Assembly: GCA_022661535.1 (NCBI GenBank)
Contig: JAKULF010000004.1
Coordinates: forward strand, 3,968,001-4,032,000
Direction: 5' to 3'
From: Eutypa lata
Lineage: Eukaryota > Ascomycota > Sordariomycetes > Xylariales > Diatrypaceae
Length of the DNA: 64,000 bases
The notes beneath the pieces are model-generated. The model searched no databases, was not told the DNA's origin, and was given only the letters and a program-made list of their open reading frames with translations. Below are positions 1 to 10,697 of this stretch, piece after piece. The position numbers and the translations under genes are program-made. Positions within the stretch are counted from its first letter, which is position 1. Each line of letters starts with the position of its first letter.

Positions 1-2
1 AA

Positions 3-655
3 CAGGTCTATAGCTGCGAATACCAAGAGACAGCCGGCGACATCGCAACTTACTGCCTGAACCCAGACCTAGACGGAATTCATTTCTATCCCTCGCCTGA
101 CGACGCTCGCGGCGCGTGCTCGTGTAATTTGGGCAAGCTCTTGACATCCATATTTCAGGTTTCTGCTGAGACGGAATCGTGCGGTGCCAACGGCGAGGAG
201 ATAGTGAGCGGGTTGACGTCGAACGATGAAATCCAAACATTCGGCAAGGCTTGCATTTGCTGTTCTCAAAGTGCTACGCTGTCCGCATAAGTATTGCGAA
301 CTTACCTACTACGTACCTATGATGTAAAAACATAAGCTGGATGGAACGTCTGTCAACTAACGTCGAGTCATAGCCATAGCTTCTACGACGTGTGTCCTGA
401 TACGAATCCCTTGATACTATGATATTCAAAGGAGAAGAACGCGTGGTGACCGTTGTCAGTGCGGACGCGACGCCGCCGCCGACGTCGGCAGGGGAAGCGA
501 ATGAAGACGGAAATGATGATGAGAGCAGTGAGGATGATGCCGATAACAGTAGCGGTCAGGGATCTGAGGATAAACCGGATGCTGCTCCTGTCACGATGCC
601 TAAACCTATGGCCCTCGTCGGATTGGCTTTCTTAGCTGTTGTTATAATGCTTTAA
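3..655 (+). CDS. 3' part of a Cys-rich, probably secreted/GPI-type protein gene (5' end outside window)
   Basis: An open frame runs from base 3 to a stop at 288-290. It encodes about 90 residues with eight cysteines (patterns YC, CSC, CICC), typical of a disulfide-rich extracellular fungal domain, but I do not recognise the family. A second open frame ends at 655. It is acidic and Ser/Asp/Glu-rich and closes with a hydrophobic run (ALVGLAFLAVVIML), as in GPI-anchored proteins. The two frames can be joined in phase by an intron 271-431 (weak GTGCTA donor, AAAG acceptor), giving exons <3..270 and 432..655. The join is inference; the donor is poor. If it is wrong, these are two unrelated fragments. 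Confidence 0.4.
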
Positions 656-1737
656 TTATGTACAAGTAGCCCCGTTCGTGTATATATGGTGAACTCACAT
701 GACAATACATTACACCACATTGGCCCTTTCTCGGGTGGAAAGTCACCCATTGCAAAAATAGGAGATACATCAAATATTTGGTTTACAAATGGGACCCTCA
801 TTTTCGTTCAGTGCTGGCCAATTTAGTCCGGTCATTCATATAACCTAACCCCTTTTCGCCCCTTTTTAGAGGGTTGGGAACAAACAGCGAAATGTGTTCT
901 TTCTGTTTTGGCTAGAATACGAAATGAGAAGTTTAACTCGTGCACCAAATAATTACCATGTAAAACAAGGACCTTCTCGTCGAAGTGGCTGACAACTTAT
1001 TCTAGTTGACAAGGGGTGTAGGGCTTGGAACTAAGGTTTATGAAGCCCTTTTAATATTTCTTTTGTACACTTGTAAAGCGGATTCGACTGTATATATATA
1101 CATTATGGTACGTGTTTTTACCTGACCGTTGATAATATGTGTTGGTGCTATTAAGCATCTTTGCATTCTGGTATCGTCGAATGACCTTCTAGCAGTTGGC
1201 ATATTGGTTATCTTTGCAAATATCTTGCAGCTAACAACACTTGGTCCATTCCCTGTGTGACACTCTATTTATAATCATTCAATTAGTAAAACCAAATAAC
1301 CTTGCTGACTAAATATCATCCTAACTATTATACCTAATTTCAATGATGAGAACCCACGTATTACAGCGGCCCCTACAAAGTACTTTGCTTATAATCTATA
1401 TACTTTGCTGACGTCCATAAGTTAAAGATGCTAACAAGGTATATATATACCTAGGTAAGACAGGAATGTACATACCCTGGACATTGCCCGGAGTACGGAA
1501 GCGTTATAACCCCGAGATGTGCGGCTTACCCTGTCTTGAAGTTCATGATGCATGCGGCATGCCCCACTTCCTTATAAATACAGCAGCTTCGGCCGCCAAG
1601 CTCACCAGAGCCCATTCACGGCCTTGACTTCACTGTACTTTAGGCTTTAATTATTGAAAAGGTCGTAGTTAACTCATCAATTCACGTTCATACGCTTTCT
1701 CCCTCTTCGTTGCAATAGTTCAAGAACTTCGACCGCC
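656..1737. other. Intergenic, A+T-rich, no gene seen
   Basis: About 1.1 kb without an open frame of credible length or composition on either strand. It holds short TA-dinucleotide tracts (near 1090-1105 and 1440-1450). The last 200 bases are the presumed promoter and 5' leader of the downstream Rossmann-fold gene. Confidence 0.6.
1573..1580 (+). promoter_or_regulatory. TATA-box-like element (TATAAATA)
   Basis: A perfect TATAAATA lies about 165 bp upstream of the ATG at 1738. Position and strand fit a core promoter element for that gene. The assignment rests on sequence match and spacing only. Confidence 0.45.
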
Positions 1738-2686
1738 ATGAAACTCATCGTAACAGGCGCGACAGGCTACGTCGGCAAGGAGGTCATCCGGCAGAGCCTG
1801 GGCCGTAAGGAGATCACCTCGGTGATAGCCGTAGCCCGCAAGCCGGTCCCCTTACCCGACGGCCTAAGCAACAGCGCCGATGCCTCCAAGCTACACAGCG
1901 TAGGCATCAAGGACTACGAGCAATACCCGGATGACGTAAAGAAGGAGTTCTCTGGTGCCGGAGCGTGCATATGGTAGGTATTATCCGGCCTTCTCCTTTA
2001 TTTTTTATTTCTTTCCGGTTATTCAATTTGGCTGCGCACGCAAAGGACTGATAATGGCCCCTGTAGGACCGTTGGCATAAGCCCGGCCAAGGCATCGACG
2101 ATGGACTGGGACGAGCTGAAGCGCGTGAGTGAGACCTGCACAATCGCCGGCATGAAGGCCATGTACGAAGCGGGCCCGGCGAACCCCTTCCGCTTCCTGT
2201 ACGTCTGCGGCGAGACTGCCGAGCGCGACCAGACCGCCGCGCGTGATGCGACTAAAAAGCCAGGAATGAGGGAAAAGTACAACATGATGCGGGTCAGTCA
2301 ACACGCTTTTTTTCCCCCTGAATACTACTCTCGGGCTCCATCTATTTTCCTAGCACATATACGATCCCACGCTGCTAAGGAACGAAAAGATAACCATCCA
2401 CTGACGGCGCACCCATATGCAGGGCGAGTGTGAAAACCAAGTTCTGAAGTTTGCGGCTGAGCACGACGGCGTCGAGGTTGCCGCGGCTCGGCCAGCTATG
2501 ATCTACGCCCCGGGGGAATTCTTCAAGATCTACTTCTTGGCTCCAATAGCGAGGATGATCATAGGAGCTCCGGGCATATATACCACCGATTTGGCAAATG
2601 CGATGCTTGATCAGGTCATCAACGGGTTTGAGAAGGACGCTCTGCAGGCCAGAGATTTGGTGAGACTTTCTCAGCCCTCTGCGTAG
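1738..2686 (+). CDS. NAD(P)-binding Rossmann-fold protein (atypical SDR / NAD(P)H-binding family)
   Basis: Exons 1738..1973, 2067..2292 and 2423..2686 give 241 residues. The N-terminus is a beta strand followed by TGATGYVG (residues about 6-13), the glycine-rich dinucleotide motif of extended/atypical short-chain dehydrogenases. The second exon continues the fold and the third carries the ARPAMIYAPG segment common in this family. Intron 1 (93 bp, GTAGGT...CTGTAG) falls inside a Trp codon. Intron 2 (130 bp, GTCAGT...TGCAG) is phase 0. Both joins keep the frame and remove stops. No strict YxxxK pair is visible, so it is better called an NAD(P)H-binding protein than a specific dehydrogenase. The substrate is unknown. 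Confidence 0.8.
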
Positions 2687-3166
2687 GGTTGTATTATATT
2701 AGGAAGTGATGATATGGTCCAGTGGTCGTTTAGAAATATCTATGTAGTTTTATGGGGTTAGTATTTGATATCAGACCAAGAAATTGGGGTCTTGTTGGTG
2801 GTGCGGTAATATTAAACAATGCCACTCATTATCGTTCATTTTTGATGGGATCCGTTTAATAACAATAAGAAAGTATTGAGACAGGACAGGTTTACAGAAT
2901 TTTACCTGCTGGACTTAATTTGGAAATGATACGAGAGGGGATTCTAGATAGACATAGGTTTTCCGATAGAATTAAGACTCCATGGAGGGTCTCCATGCAA
3001 GTGATAATCCTTACTTTGAATCGCCGCCCGAATACCAAGCAGTTCAGCAAAGGGCTATGTTGATTTTATCCTCATGTTTTGAATACAGCGCTGTTTCGCT
3101 CAGAGTTACGTGCCTCGTGTGTTGACCTAATCATCGCTACACCCAAATTTGACCGTTCCCTTGTCC
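2687..3166. other. Intergenic between convergent genes
   Basis: About 480 bp separating the 3' ends of two convergent genes. I see no open frame or RNA-like structure in it. Confidence 0.6.
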
Positions 3167-4285
3167 TTATTCTTGCGTGGGTGCAAACAGCACGGTACTA
3201 CCCGCGCCAGCTTCCTTCGCTGCAGTTTCAATAGCATCATCCCAATCTTCAAGCTTGAAAACCTTCTTGACAATTAGACCAGCCTCAGGTCCCAGACGCA
3301 GGGCCCCAGACTCGATCATCTTGACGAGTTCCTGCGCTTGCTCCCTGGTGTACATGATCGTCCCTCTGACGGTTAAACCTCTCTGCATGACGATGTTGTA
3401 CGGAAAATTGAAATCCGCCAGGCCACCGCTGAAACTAATTCTCCCGCCTACGCGAACTGACAAGATGCCTGCCCTGACGTGAGACGGGCTCTTTACCTTC
3501 AGGGGAGTCAAGTCGTAGAACACGTCAATGGGGCCTAGCTTCGACAACGCCGCAAGGTCGGTCTCTTCACTGCTGCTGATGGTAACTGTGTCCACACGGT
3601 TAGGAGCCAGGGACTTCAGCCCAGCCAAGATAGACGTGTTTCGACCCATGGCTATCACGCGCGCCCCCATAGCCAACGCAACATGCACCGCTGCACCGCC
3701 GAAGTTGCCAGTTGCAGGGGTGATCAGAACTATTTCCCCAGCATTCAGGTTAACGTCTCTTAATCCACCGTAAGGGATGGCGAGCTGGGCGAAGAAGCCA
3801 AGATCCTGCAATGTAACGTCCTGTCGTCGAAGCGCCTCTTCGTTGAAGCGGTGCACATTCTCCAACGGCACCTTCACCAATTCGCCCCAGGTACCGTGGT
3901 GCCAGTGATCATACGCCGAGGTTGTTTGCGGCGCCGCGGCTCCTAACGTCAACATGTAGCTTTTGCCGGGGTCGTCGCGGATCCGTATCCAGGGCTCCGT
4001 CGTCACGAGATCCCCGACGCTCAGACCCGCGGAATCGGGCCCCACGGCGACAACGCGGCCGATGGCGCCGGTGCCCCCTACCACGGGGAACGGAATGCCG
4101 TACTGTCGCGGATTCCCATTTGTGTAGAGCTCGTTCGAATAGCTGGGAATCCAGCAGTAAAGTGGTTTCACGAAAGCGGATCCTGGTTCGAGCTTCGGAG
4201 TGGGAATGTCCGTGACTATGGCGGGATCCGATGCTGATGGAAACAGAAGCCCCTTGTACGTCGCTGGAAGCTGGTGAGAAGACAT
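3167..4285 (-). CDS. Zinc-independent medium-chain (MDR) alcohol/quinone dehydrogenase-like protein
   Basis: An intronless frame of 372 residues with an ATG at 4285. The C-terminal half has the cofactor-binding motif ATGNFGGAAVHVALAMGA (about residues 191-208), as in MDR-superfamily Rossmann domains. The N-terminal half is a GroES-like catalytic domain. The catalytic-zinc GHE motif is replaced by GGTGAIG (about 70-76), and the structural-zinc four-Cys cluster is absent. It should therefore act as a zinc-independent NADPH oxidoreductase. No signal peptide is seen, so it is probably cytosolic. The substrate cannot be told from the sequence. Confidence 0.85.
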   Translation of the reverse strand: MSSHQLPATYKGLLFPSASDPAIVTDIPTPKLEPGSAFVKPLYCWIPSYSNELYTNGNPRQYGIPFPVVGGTGAIGRVVAVGPDSAGLSVGDLVTTEPWIRIRDDPGKSYMLTLGAAAPQTTSAYDHWHHGTWGELVKVPLENVHRFNEEALRRQDVTLQDLGFFAQLAIPYGGLRDVNLNAGEIVLITPATGNFGGAAVHVALAMGARVIAMGRNTSILAGLKSLAPNRVDTVTISSSEETDLAALSKLGPIDVFYDLTPLKVKSPSHVRAGILSVRVGGRISFSGGLADFNFPYNIVMQRGLTVRGTIMYTREQAQELVKMIESGALRLGPEAGLIVKKVFKLEDWDDAIETAAKEAGAGSTVLFAPTQE

Positions 4286-4913
4286 GGCAACCTCTTGAAC
4301 CTATGTAAACCAGTCTTAAAGTGAAGAAGAAAAAATGATAATATGTTGAATCGAGGTGATGATTACAGCGACTGCTATGTGGGAATTGCAACTCAACCTA
4401 TATGTAATACTGACCGGATAACTTAGATAATATCTCCCTTAACGTGGGTATTTCGTTTTGTAATCCAGAGAACATAAAATGGCTAGTGGTGGGCTATGGA
4501 TGCCGTTATGCCCGATAGATATTAAAGTCACCGGATAAATCCGAATACTTGATTAAGTTCTTATTATTATATGTATATATTATATATTAAAGGCTTTTAA
4601 TTAAATCCTTTAATTTAACGTCGTTATAACTTAACGATTTTATTTTTATCGGGTTTTTATAAAGGTTTAAAGATTAAAGATTCTTCGATATATATACATT
4701 TATTTAAATATATATATTTTTTATTTTAAATATTAAAAAGAAAAATTAAAATAAATATAATATTTATATAAATATAAATACGTTAATTAAATTTAATATA
4801 AATAATTATATATATTAAATTATTTTTAAAAAAGTTAAAAAAGAAATATTTTATATTTTATTTTATTAAATATTAATAATTAAAATAATATAAAATAAAA
4901 ATAAAAATAAAAA

Positions 4914-5040
4914 TATTATATTTATAATAAATTAATAAAGTTATAATTTAATTTATTTCGTTTATTTAAATAAAGTTTTTAATTTAAAAAGTAAATATTA
5001 AAATTAAAGCTTTTTAATAATTTTTAATTTATATTTATAT
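4914..5040 (+). repeat. Direct repeat copy A within the A+T block
   Basis: Copy A begins TATTATATTTATAATAAA. It includes a long identical core through TTTCGTTTATTTAAATAAAG and ends TTAAAGCTTTTTAATAAT...TTTATATTTATAT. Copy B, at 6113-6240, matches over about 127 bp with only small differences, in the same orientation and about 1.2 kb away. Such similarity is above chance even in A+T DNA because the rare CG and AGCT sites align. Confidence 0.75.
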
Positions 5041-5759
5041 TTTAATATAATAATAATTCTTTAATAATATATTTAAAACGATAATTATAAATATATTTTA
5101 AAATAAATTATTTATAATTAAAATAATAAAGTTATAATTAAAATAATTATAAAAAACAATTTAATTATAATTAATAAAACGAAATTTTATTATTATAATA
5201 ATATTAAAATAATTATTAATTATTAAAAAAATTAATAATAATAAAAAACGAAATTAAAACGAAAATAATTATATATTTATATTAAAATAATTTTACTTTA
5301 AATAACTTTAAAAAATATTAAATTTTAAAACGATAATAATAATAAACTTATTAAAGTTAACGAATTTAAAATAATAAATATTATTATTAATAATATTAAA
5401 AGTAATTTTTTAATTATTATTATAAATATTAATAAAAAAACGAAAATAAATATAATTTTAAAACAATTATACGAAAATTATAATATTAAATAAAAGTTAA
5501 ATTTATAAGTATAATTATAATATATAAAATAAAATAAAAAATAAAAAATATTAAATTATAATATTAAATTTAAATATTTAATTTAATATATTATTAAAAT
5601 TAAAATATTAATTAATATAAAATAATAATTTACGATATTTATTAATTTAATTAAAAGTATTAACGTTATAATTTAATAATTACGTATTAAAAAAAATTTT
5701 AATAAATATTAAATATAACGATAAATTAAATATATAATAATTTTATATTAAAAAACTTT

Positions 5760-5790
<31 letters not shown>

Positions 5791-6112
5791 TTTATAAAAT
5801 TAAAAATAACGAAAAGTTTAATTAAAATAAAAACAATTAATTATATTATTTTAAATATAATAAATATAATTATTTAAAAAGATTTATTTATAAAAAGAAA
5901 TTAAAATTAAATTAATAATTAATTTATATTAATATATAACTTTAAATATAATTAAAAAAACGTATAAAGAATAAAACGAAATATTTATTAAAAAAATAAA
6001 AGATTAAAAAATATTAACGAAAAAAAAAAGTTTTAAAATAATAAAAAATAAAAATAAAAATAAATATATTATTTTTTTTAAAAATATTAAAAGAAATAAC
6101 TTTTTAAAGCTT

Positions 6113-6240
6113 TATTATATTTATAATAAAGTAATTAAATTATAATTTAATTTATTTCGTTTATTTAAATAAAGTTTTAAATTTAAATAATAATTATAAA
6201 AATTAAAGCTTTTTAATAATATTTAATTTATATTTATAAT
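6113..6240 (+). repeat. Direct repeat copy B within the A+T block
   Basis: Second copy of the repeat at 4914-5040, same orientation. The spacing of about 1.2 kb would suit terminal repeats of a small element or two tandem copies of one repeat. Both copies are too mutated to tell which. Confidence 0.75.
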
Positions 6241-6792
6241 TTATTAATAATAATAATTAAATATTAAAAAATAAAAATATTTTAAAACATTATATATAAT
6301 TTTTAAAATATATAATTATATATATATAATTTAAATTTATTATTAAATTAATATAAACGTTTTTAAATAATAAAATATATTTTATTTTTCGAAAATTATT
6401 TAATATTAATATTTATTTATATATTATAATAAAGTTATTAATTTTTTAAAAAAAATATTAATATTTTTAATATATATTATTATTTTATAATTTAAAAATA
6501 ATGTAAATAATATAAAAAAGTTTATTAATAAAATATTTATTTTAAATTAAATTAAAAAAATATTTATATTATATAATTTATAATTTATTAATAATAAATT
6601 ATTACATTATATTTTTTATTTATAATAAATATTACAATTTATAAAGGGGTTAATTTTCGTGCATTATATAGCTCGTAAATACGAATTCATAAATACGTTG
6701 TACATCTCGTGTAATGACTTGCTAACCTAACCATAATTAATATACATAGATGCATATAACAATAGATGTCATTATTACACGGGACAGTGGCT

Positions 6793-8080
6793 TCATACTA
6801 ACCCATCCTTGGCAGTTTCATCCATTGCCGCGTCAAGTAACTTCTCGCCTCCCAATGAGGGAGACCACGTGTTGGTCCAGCATTCGATTAGAAACGAACC
6901 AAGGAGTGTAGACAAAATCGGAACATGTCCGCAGAGCATGCTGCCTTTTGCCCCTCTGTAGGTCTTGTGGCGTTTCACAATGACTTCAGCATAGAGAACG
7001 GACGGCATATGGCTGTGTAACAAGTGTGAAGCAGCAACCAAAAGGAGCAATAAATCTAGATGATCACAAAGGTTGGATGCGTCGATCACACCATCAACAC
7101 CTATTGTAACGATGCCTGATACATAGACGGGTCCATCCAGGACGGGTGATCAAGATGGTACTGATCTCCGTACCAATTGGCTGTGTTTGCTTTCGTAATG
7201 CACTTACGTTATATTTTATGTGCAATGGATTCAGCATCTCGAATAAAGCAACGTACCCTGATGTCCGCGATGTGCTTTCTGTATGATGCTATTCATTCAC
7301 ACAGCTCTATGCGAGCGATTGCCACAATTCTTCCTAGCTGAGGAAGCCCCTTCAACTTGTTGAATAACGGGTAATTCGGGCAAAGAGGGACGTAGGCTGT
7401 GACAAGATGAAAATCAGGTAAAGGGCCGGTGCCATAGTGGATAGTAACACCATCTTCCATGGTCAGACAGAGAGAATTTGGATGCTTTGCGCTTGCTCTG
7501 ATATTCGCATTTAACTCAGTACTCCTATACTTCCAATAGTGATCATGAAAAATGTCAATATCTCCTAATACCCCAGTTTGAGCTGGAATAGCCGATCGAA
7601 CGCTAGTGAAAGTGAAGGTGATATTGCCAGCCTCCCTACAGGCTGTCGTACTCTTTGCCTTTTTAAGGTTACCTTAAAAGCGATGGTTGAGATGCGATAT
7701 TCCTGCCCTTTTTTGCTTGGTACTATAAATTCCCACATCTTCCTGACATCGGCCAGCCTCGCAGAGTCAGAGAACCTGATCTTGTATCCGTACTTTCTCC
7801 ACTGCTAGGTATCCTTAGTGGTAGAGAGTTCGCATAGCTTCTTGTTCTGCCACGGAAGAAGGTCCAAAGCCTTTTGTCGGCGTACATGTGGTGGTAGATG
7901 CTCCACAGTGAGTTGTCGTGCTAACCATTGTCATCGCCGATGATAAGTGATAGAACTAGCATGTTACCAGCTTGAAGGGGAGATATTAATTCCTTACATC
8001 ACCAGAGTACAGCTCGTCTATGCTAGCCTTCTGAACATCCCAGCAGGTTATGTCATCCTCCAACCTCGTCACACATTTTT
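6793..8080 (-). pseudogene. Decayed DUF4470-type (fungal MYND-finger-associated) gene
   Basis: Read on the minus strand, successive pieces in different frames match the conserved order of fungal DUF4470/MYND-type proteins. They are: ITCWDVQKASI (about 8050); NMLVLSLIIGDDNG and LWSIYHHMYADK (about 7950-7870); YGYKIRFSDSARLADVRKMW (about 7790-7730); SVRSAIP then DHYWKYRSTELNANI (about 7600-7500); IHYGTGPLPDFHLVTAYVPL (about 7450-7390); ADIRVRCFIRDAESIAHKI (about 7265-7210); NWYGDQYHLD; and finally DASNLCDHLDLLLLLVAASH to a stop at 6793. Between pieces there are frameshifts, one in an A-run near 7670. An in-frame TGA sits after ARIELCE where I recall the family having Trp. Family recognition is from memory of conserved blocks. 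The gene looks inactivated. Confidence 0.7.
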
Positions 8081-9102
8081 GTTGTAACAATAACACGATA
8101 TGTGACTGAGTTACATGATTCGGTTAACATATCCATCGCAACTTGTTACCAGGATCACGCGGCTTTCTTAATCTCAAGTAGTATCACACCCTATTGTTAT
8201 GCATGTAGAGTCGGATCATGCCAGCGCACATCAAATTGAAATTTGTACAACGGTAGTAGAAACTTACTCAAGAGCGGCAATGTATGAGTGCGTAAAGGCG
8301 CCGGTAGGATAACAGAACGATGTATCATCATATTTGTACATCTTTGTACATCTTTGAAATGAGTAATGGTAAGCGAATCACAGTCTATAGTGTTCTAGGC
8401 AAATAGAAGCAGTATAGTTATGAAGGGCTCTGTAGCACCAGTGAACGGGATGTCGTAGCACTACCACCGTGAGTTGGCCATCGCCGCCACCCACATCTAG
8501 GCCTTCTCCGTGCATTAATTCCCTTGACATAATTGATGATCCCATAGGCCGGCTTCGTAACCAATAAGGAAATTCAAATTCGGAAGATATAGACGAGCTG
8601 GCCGGTGACTTACCTTTGACACATACCACTTTCAGTTGTTGATCGTAGATATTGTACGAAGAATACCTTCGCAACTCCGTACTTTAACTTCAACAATTAA
8701 CGTGTGTGAGCAGTGTGTGCTACTCGTGATATATTATGTTTTCCTGTAACATGCTCCTGTGGCATAAGACTCAGAGCCATCAAGGGAACCGTGATGAATG
8801 CTGTATTCTATGAACCATACATAGACGTTGTGTTCATCGAAACCTGGCATCACCTCGGAGATAAGTAGAAAGAGGGACATGCTTCAAAGTCGTCGCTGGG
8901 AAAGGCTTGGTCCAAAAAGAAATATATATATATACTAAGTCTACTCCTCTGAACAGCGAGTGGCCAACCCAACCAAGTTCCCCATCATCACAGTGGTATT
9001 TGCAATTTCCCAAGTCAGTTCCCATCATGTCTCATTAGGGTTGCCGCCCACCTTGTTACTAACCTTTTTTCAGCTTACAGCCTTAACCATCAGCACGTAA
9101 TA
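8081..9102. other. Intergenic / gene-relic region
   Basis: No confident gene. A 98-residue minus-strand frame (8378-8674) exists. It could be an upstream remnant of the decayed DUF4470 gene, but I recognise no motif in it. A TCTTTGTACA direct duplication lies near 8335-8355, and a TA microsatellite (8919-8935) lies about 170 bp upstream of the lectin/aerolysin-like gene. Confidence 0.5.
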
Positions 9103-10035
9103 ATGTCTCAATACATTGTCTCGAACATTTTAATTGGTGGGCGCGGAGGCAGTACAAAATTTGATGAGTACAGATTCCAGACCGGCATTATGCTGCAACG
9201 TGTCGGCGTCTGGCACAACTCATCATGCCTCCGAGGGCTGAGGTTTACGTGGACGGACGGCACGTCTCAAATGTACGGCTCCACAGCGGGTCAGTGGAAT
9301 GAAATCATCTTTGCGCCAGGCGAGCTATGCCGCGAGCTGGTACTGTGGGGTAACGGTATAGGTACACGCACTGGCCGCATCAAGATCGTCACGGGAAAGC
9401 AGACGTTTGAATGGGGGAAAAACGTCTCCGGTCAGGATGCCTATCCCATGAATGTCGGAAGTGGGTTGTTAGTCGGTTTCAAGGGAGCCTGCGGAGCAGA
9501 CATTGATCGTCTTTCTCCCTTATTCTTGAAGTTGATGAGCTCCCTCACCTCGAACGTCAAGTATTCGTCTTTTCCTGATGGGGGTATCACCCCAGAGCAG
9601 CTGGACGTGCAGACGTTCGACGCCCGAAACCGGGGCACATACCACTGGGAATTCAGCGGCACAAAGACGCGGGTGGTATCCAACACGTGGAGCCAAAGCT
9701 CAAACTTCGCTTTTGGCATGTCAATGAAAATCAAAGCCGGTATCCCAGAGGTTGCAAGCATTGAAACTGGAGCAGAATGGTCGATGTCTAACACTTCAAC
9801 ACACTCAACCACAGAAACGCAAGAGAGGGAGCTAAAGTGGGCGGTCGATGGTGATCTAAAAAAGGGGCAAGCCATAAAGTGCACTGCACTCTGTCAAGAA
9901 GGAAAGGCCCACCTTTACTACACCTCAAATGTCACCGTGACATTCAAAGATGGGAAACATTTCACCTTCACAGAGAAAGGGAGTCTTGATAGCGTCAGTG
10001 TGTCAGATTGCAAAGTGAAGATTGAGGAGCTATGA
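9103..10035 (+). CDS. Jacalin-like lectin + aerolysin-like pore-forming-type protein
   Basis: An intronless frame of 310 residues from the ATG at 9103. Residues about 1-135 form a jacalin-like beta-prism lectin domain: an early IGGRGG, then a repeated pattern of hydrophobic strands with GLRFTWTDGT and ELVLWGNGIGTRTGRI. Residues about 165-310 resemble the aerolysin/natterin-type module. It is Ser/Thr-rich with alternating strand patterning (VVSNTWSQSSNFAFGMSM; SMSNTSTHSTTETQERE), as in the pre-stem and insertion region. No signal peptide is visible, so any secretion would be non-classical. Proteins with this domain pair occur in fungi and animals as lectin-targeted membrane-active proteins; here the role is inferred only. 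It lies between a decayed DUF4470 gene and a DUF7025-AAA gene. Confidence 0.75.
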   Translation: MSQYIVSNILIGGRGGSTKFDEYRFQTGIMLQRVGVWHNSSCLRGLRFTWTDGTSQMYGSTAGQWNEIIFAPGELCRELVLWGNGIGTRTGRIKIVTGKQTFEWGKNVSGQDAYPMNVGSGLLVGFKGACGADIDRLSPLFLKLMSSLTSNVKYSSFPDGGITPEQLDVQTFDARNRGTYHWEFSGTKTRVVSNTWSQSSNFAFGMSMKIKAGIPEVASIETGAEWSMSNTSTHSTTETQERELKWAVDGDLKKGQAIKCTALCQEGKAHLYYTSNVTVTFKDGKHFTFTEKGSLDSVSVSDCKVKIEEL

Positions 10036-10248
10036 AGACACTGTGCACAAACTTTCAGAGCTTGGTCGATTTGACAGCATACGGCAGAGCAGAGTTGAGC
10101 GAACCAATTTGTATTGCTCTTACACTCGTGTGTGGCAGCGGCGCGGCCGTTGAGAGGGCCTACTATCCCTTTCTACAGTTATGAATAGATGACTGTAATT
10201 TCCCTCATTAATAATTAGATGTGAAGAGTTAGGGTTCATATTGCTGAT

Positions 10249-10405
10249 CTCAGGAAGCTTGATGTATTGTCAGGAACATCTAGGTCAGAAATATCTAGTT
10301 ACATAGGTTGCAAACGCCTGAATGGTGACGTCTGACACCGCATTCCTCTGTTTGACCCTGTTGCCCTGAGCCACTACTTTGCCACCCCATCTATTAATAT
10401 CCGAC
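10249..10405 (+). repeat. Dispersed repeat, copy 1 (copy 2 at 33292-33478)
   Basis: Starts TCTCAGGAAGCTTGATGTAT and ends CTATTAATATCCGAC. The sequence at 33292-33478 has the same blocks in the same order and orientation: CTCAGGGAAGCTTGGTGTAT, a TTTGACC-TG-TG block, a TTTGCCAC block and CTATTAATACCGAC. The copies diverge by substitutions and indels. It may be an old non-autonomous transposon; no terminal repeats were identified. Confidence 0.6.
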
Positions 10406-10697
10406 TTTAGAGAAATAATTAAAACCAATGCCCTTGTTTTTCCCTGAAAAGACATGAATGTAAGAGGCATCAAGAAGGCTGGATATGAATAGGGGTTTTC
10501 ATAGGCCTACTTCGTGTGGGGTAAGTGCATATTTAGAGCTCTCGGCAGTCGTTTCCCCTTAAATTACCAACGCCGATAGGTCCACTATTTCCATACGACC
10601 CCATACGTCAGATTCGGACAAGGAGAGTTATCATTATTCTGTGCGAGATGCAAAAGGAACGGATATTGTCGCGCCTGTGACCGAAGTTAATGATGGG

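Larger units (their letters stand above)
4545..6650. repeat. Extremely A+T-rich block with RIP-like composition
   Basis: About 2.1 kb of almost pure A and T. G and C survive mainly as isolated CG dinucleotides or in AAAGCTTT-type contexts, and CA/TG dinucleotides are almost absent. That is what repeat-induced point mutation (C to T, favouring CpA) leaves when it is close to saturation. The edges are sharp: ordinary composition resumes near 4540 and 6650. No open frame, gene relic or tRNA is readable inside. The block holds a near-identical internal direct repeat (separate entries), which argues that it derives from a duplicated or transposon sequence. Confidence 0.85.
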
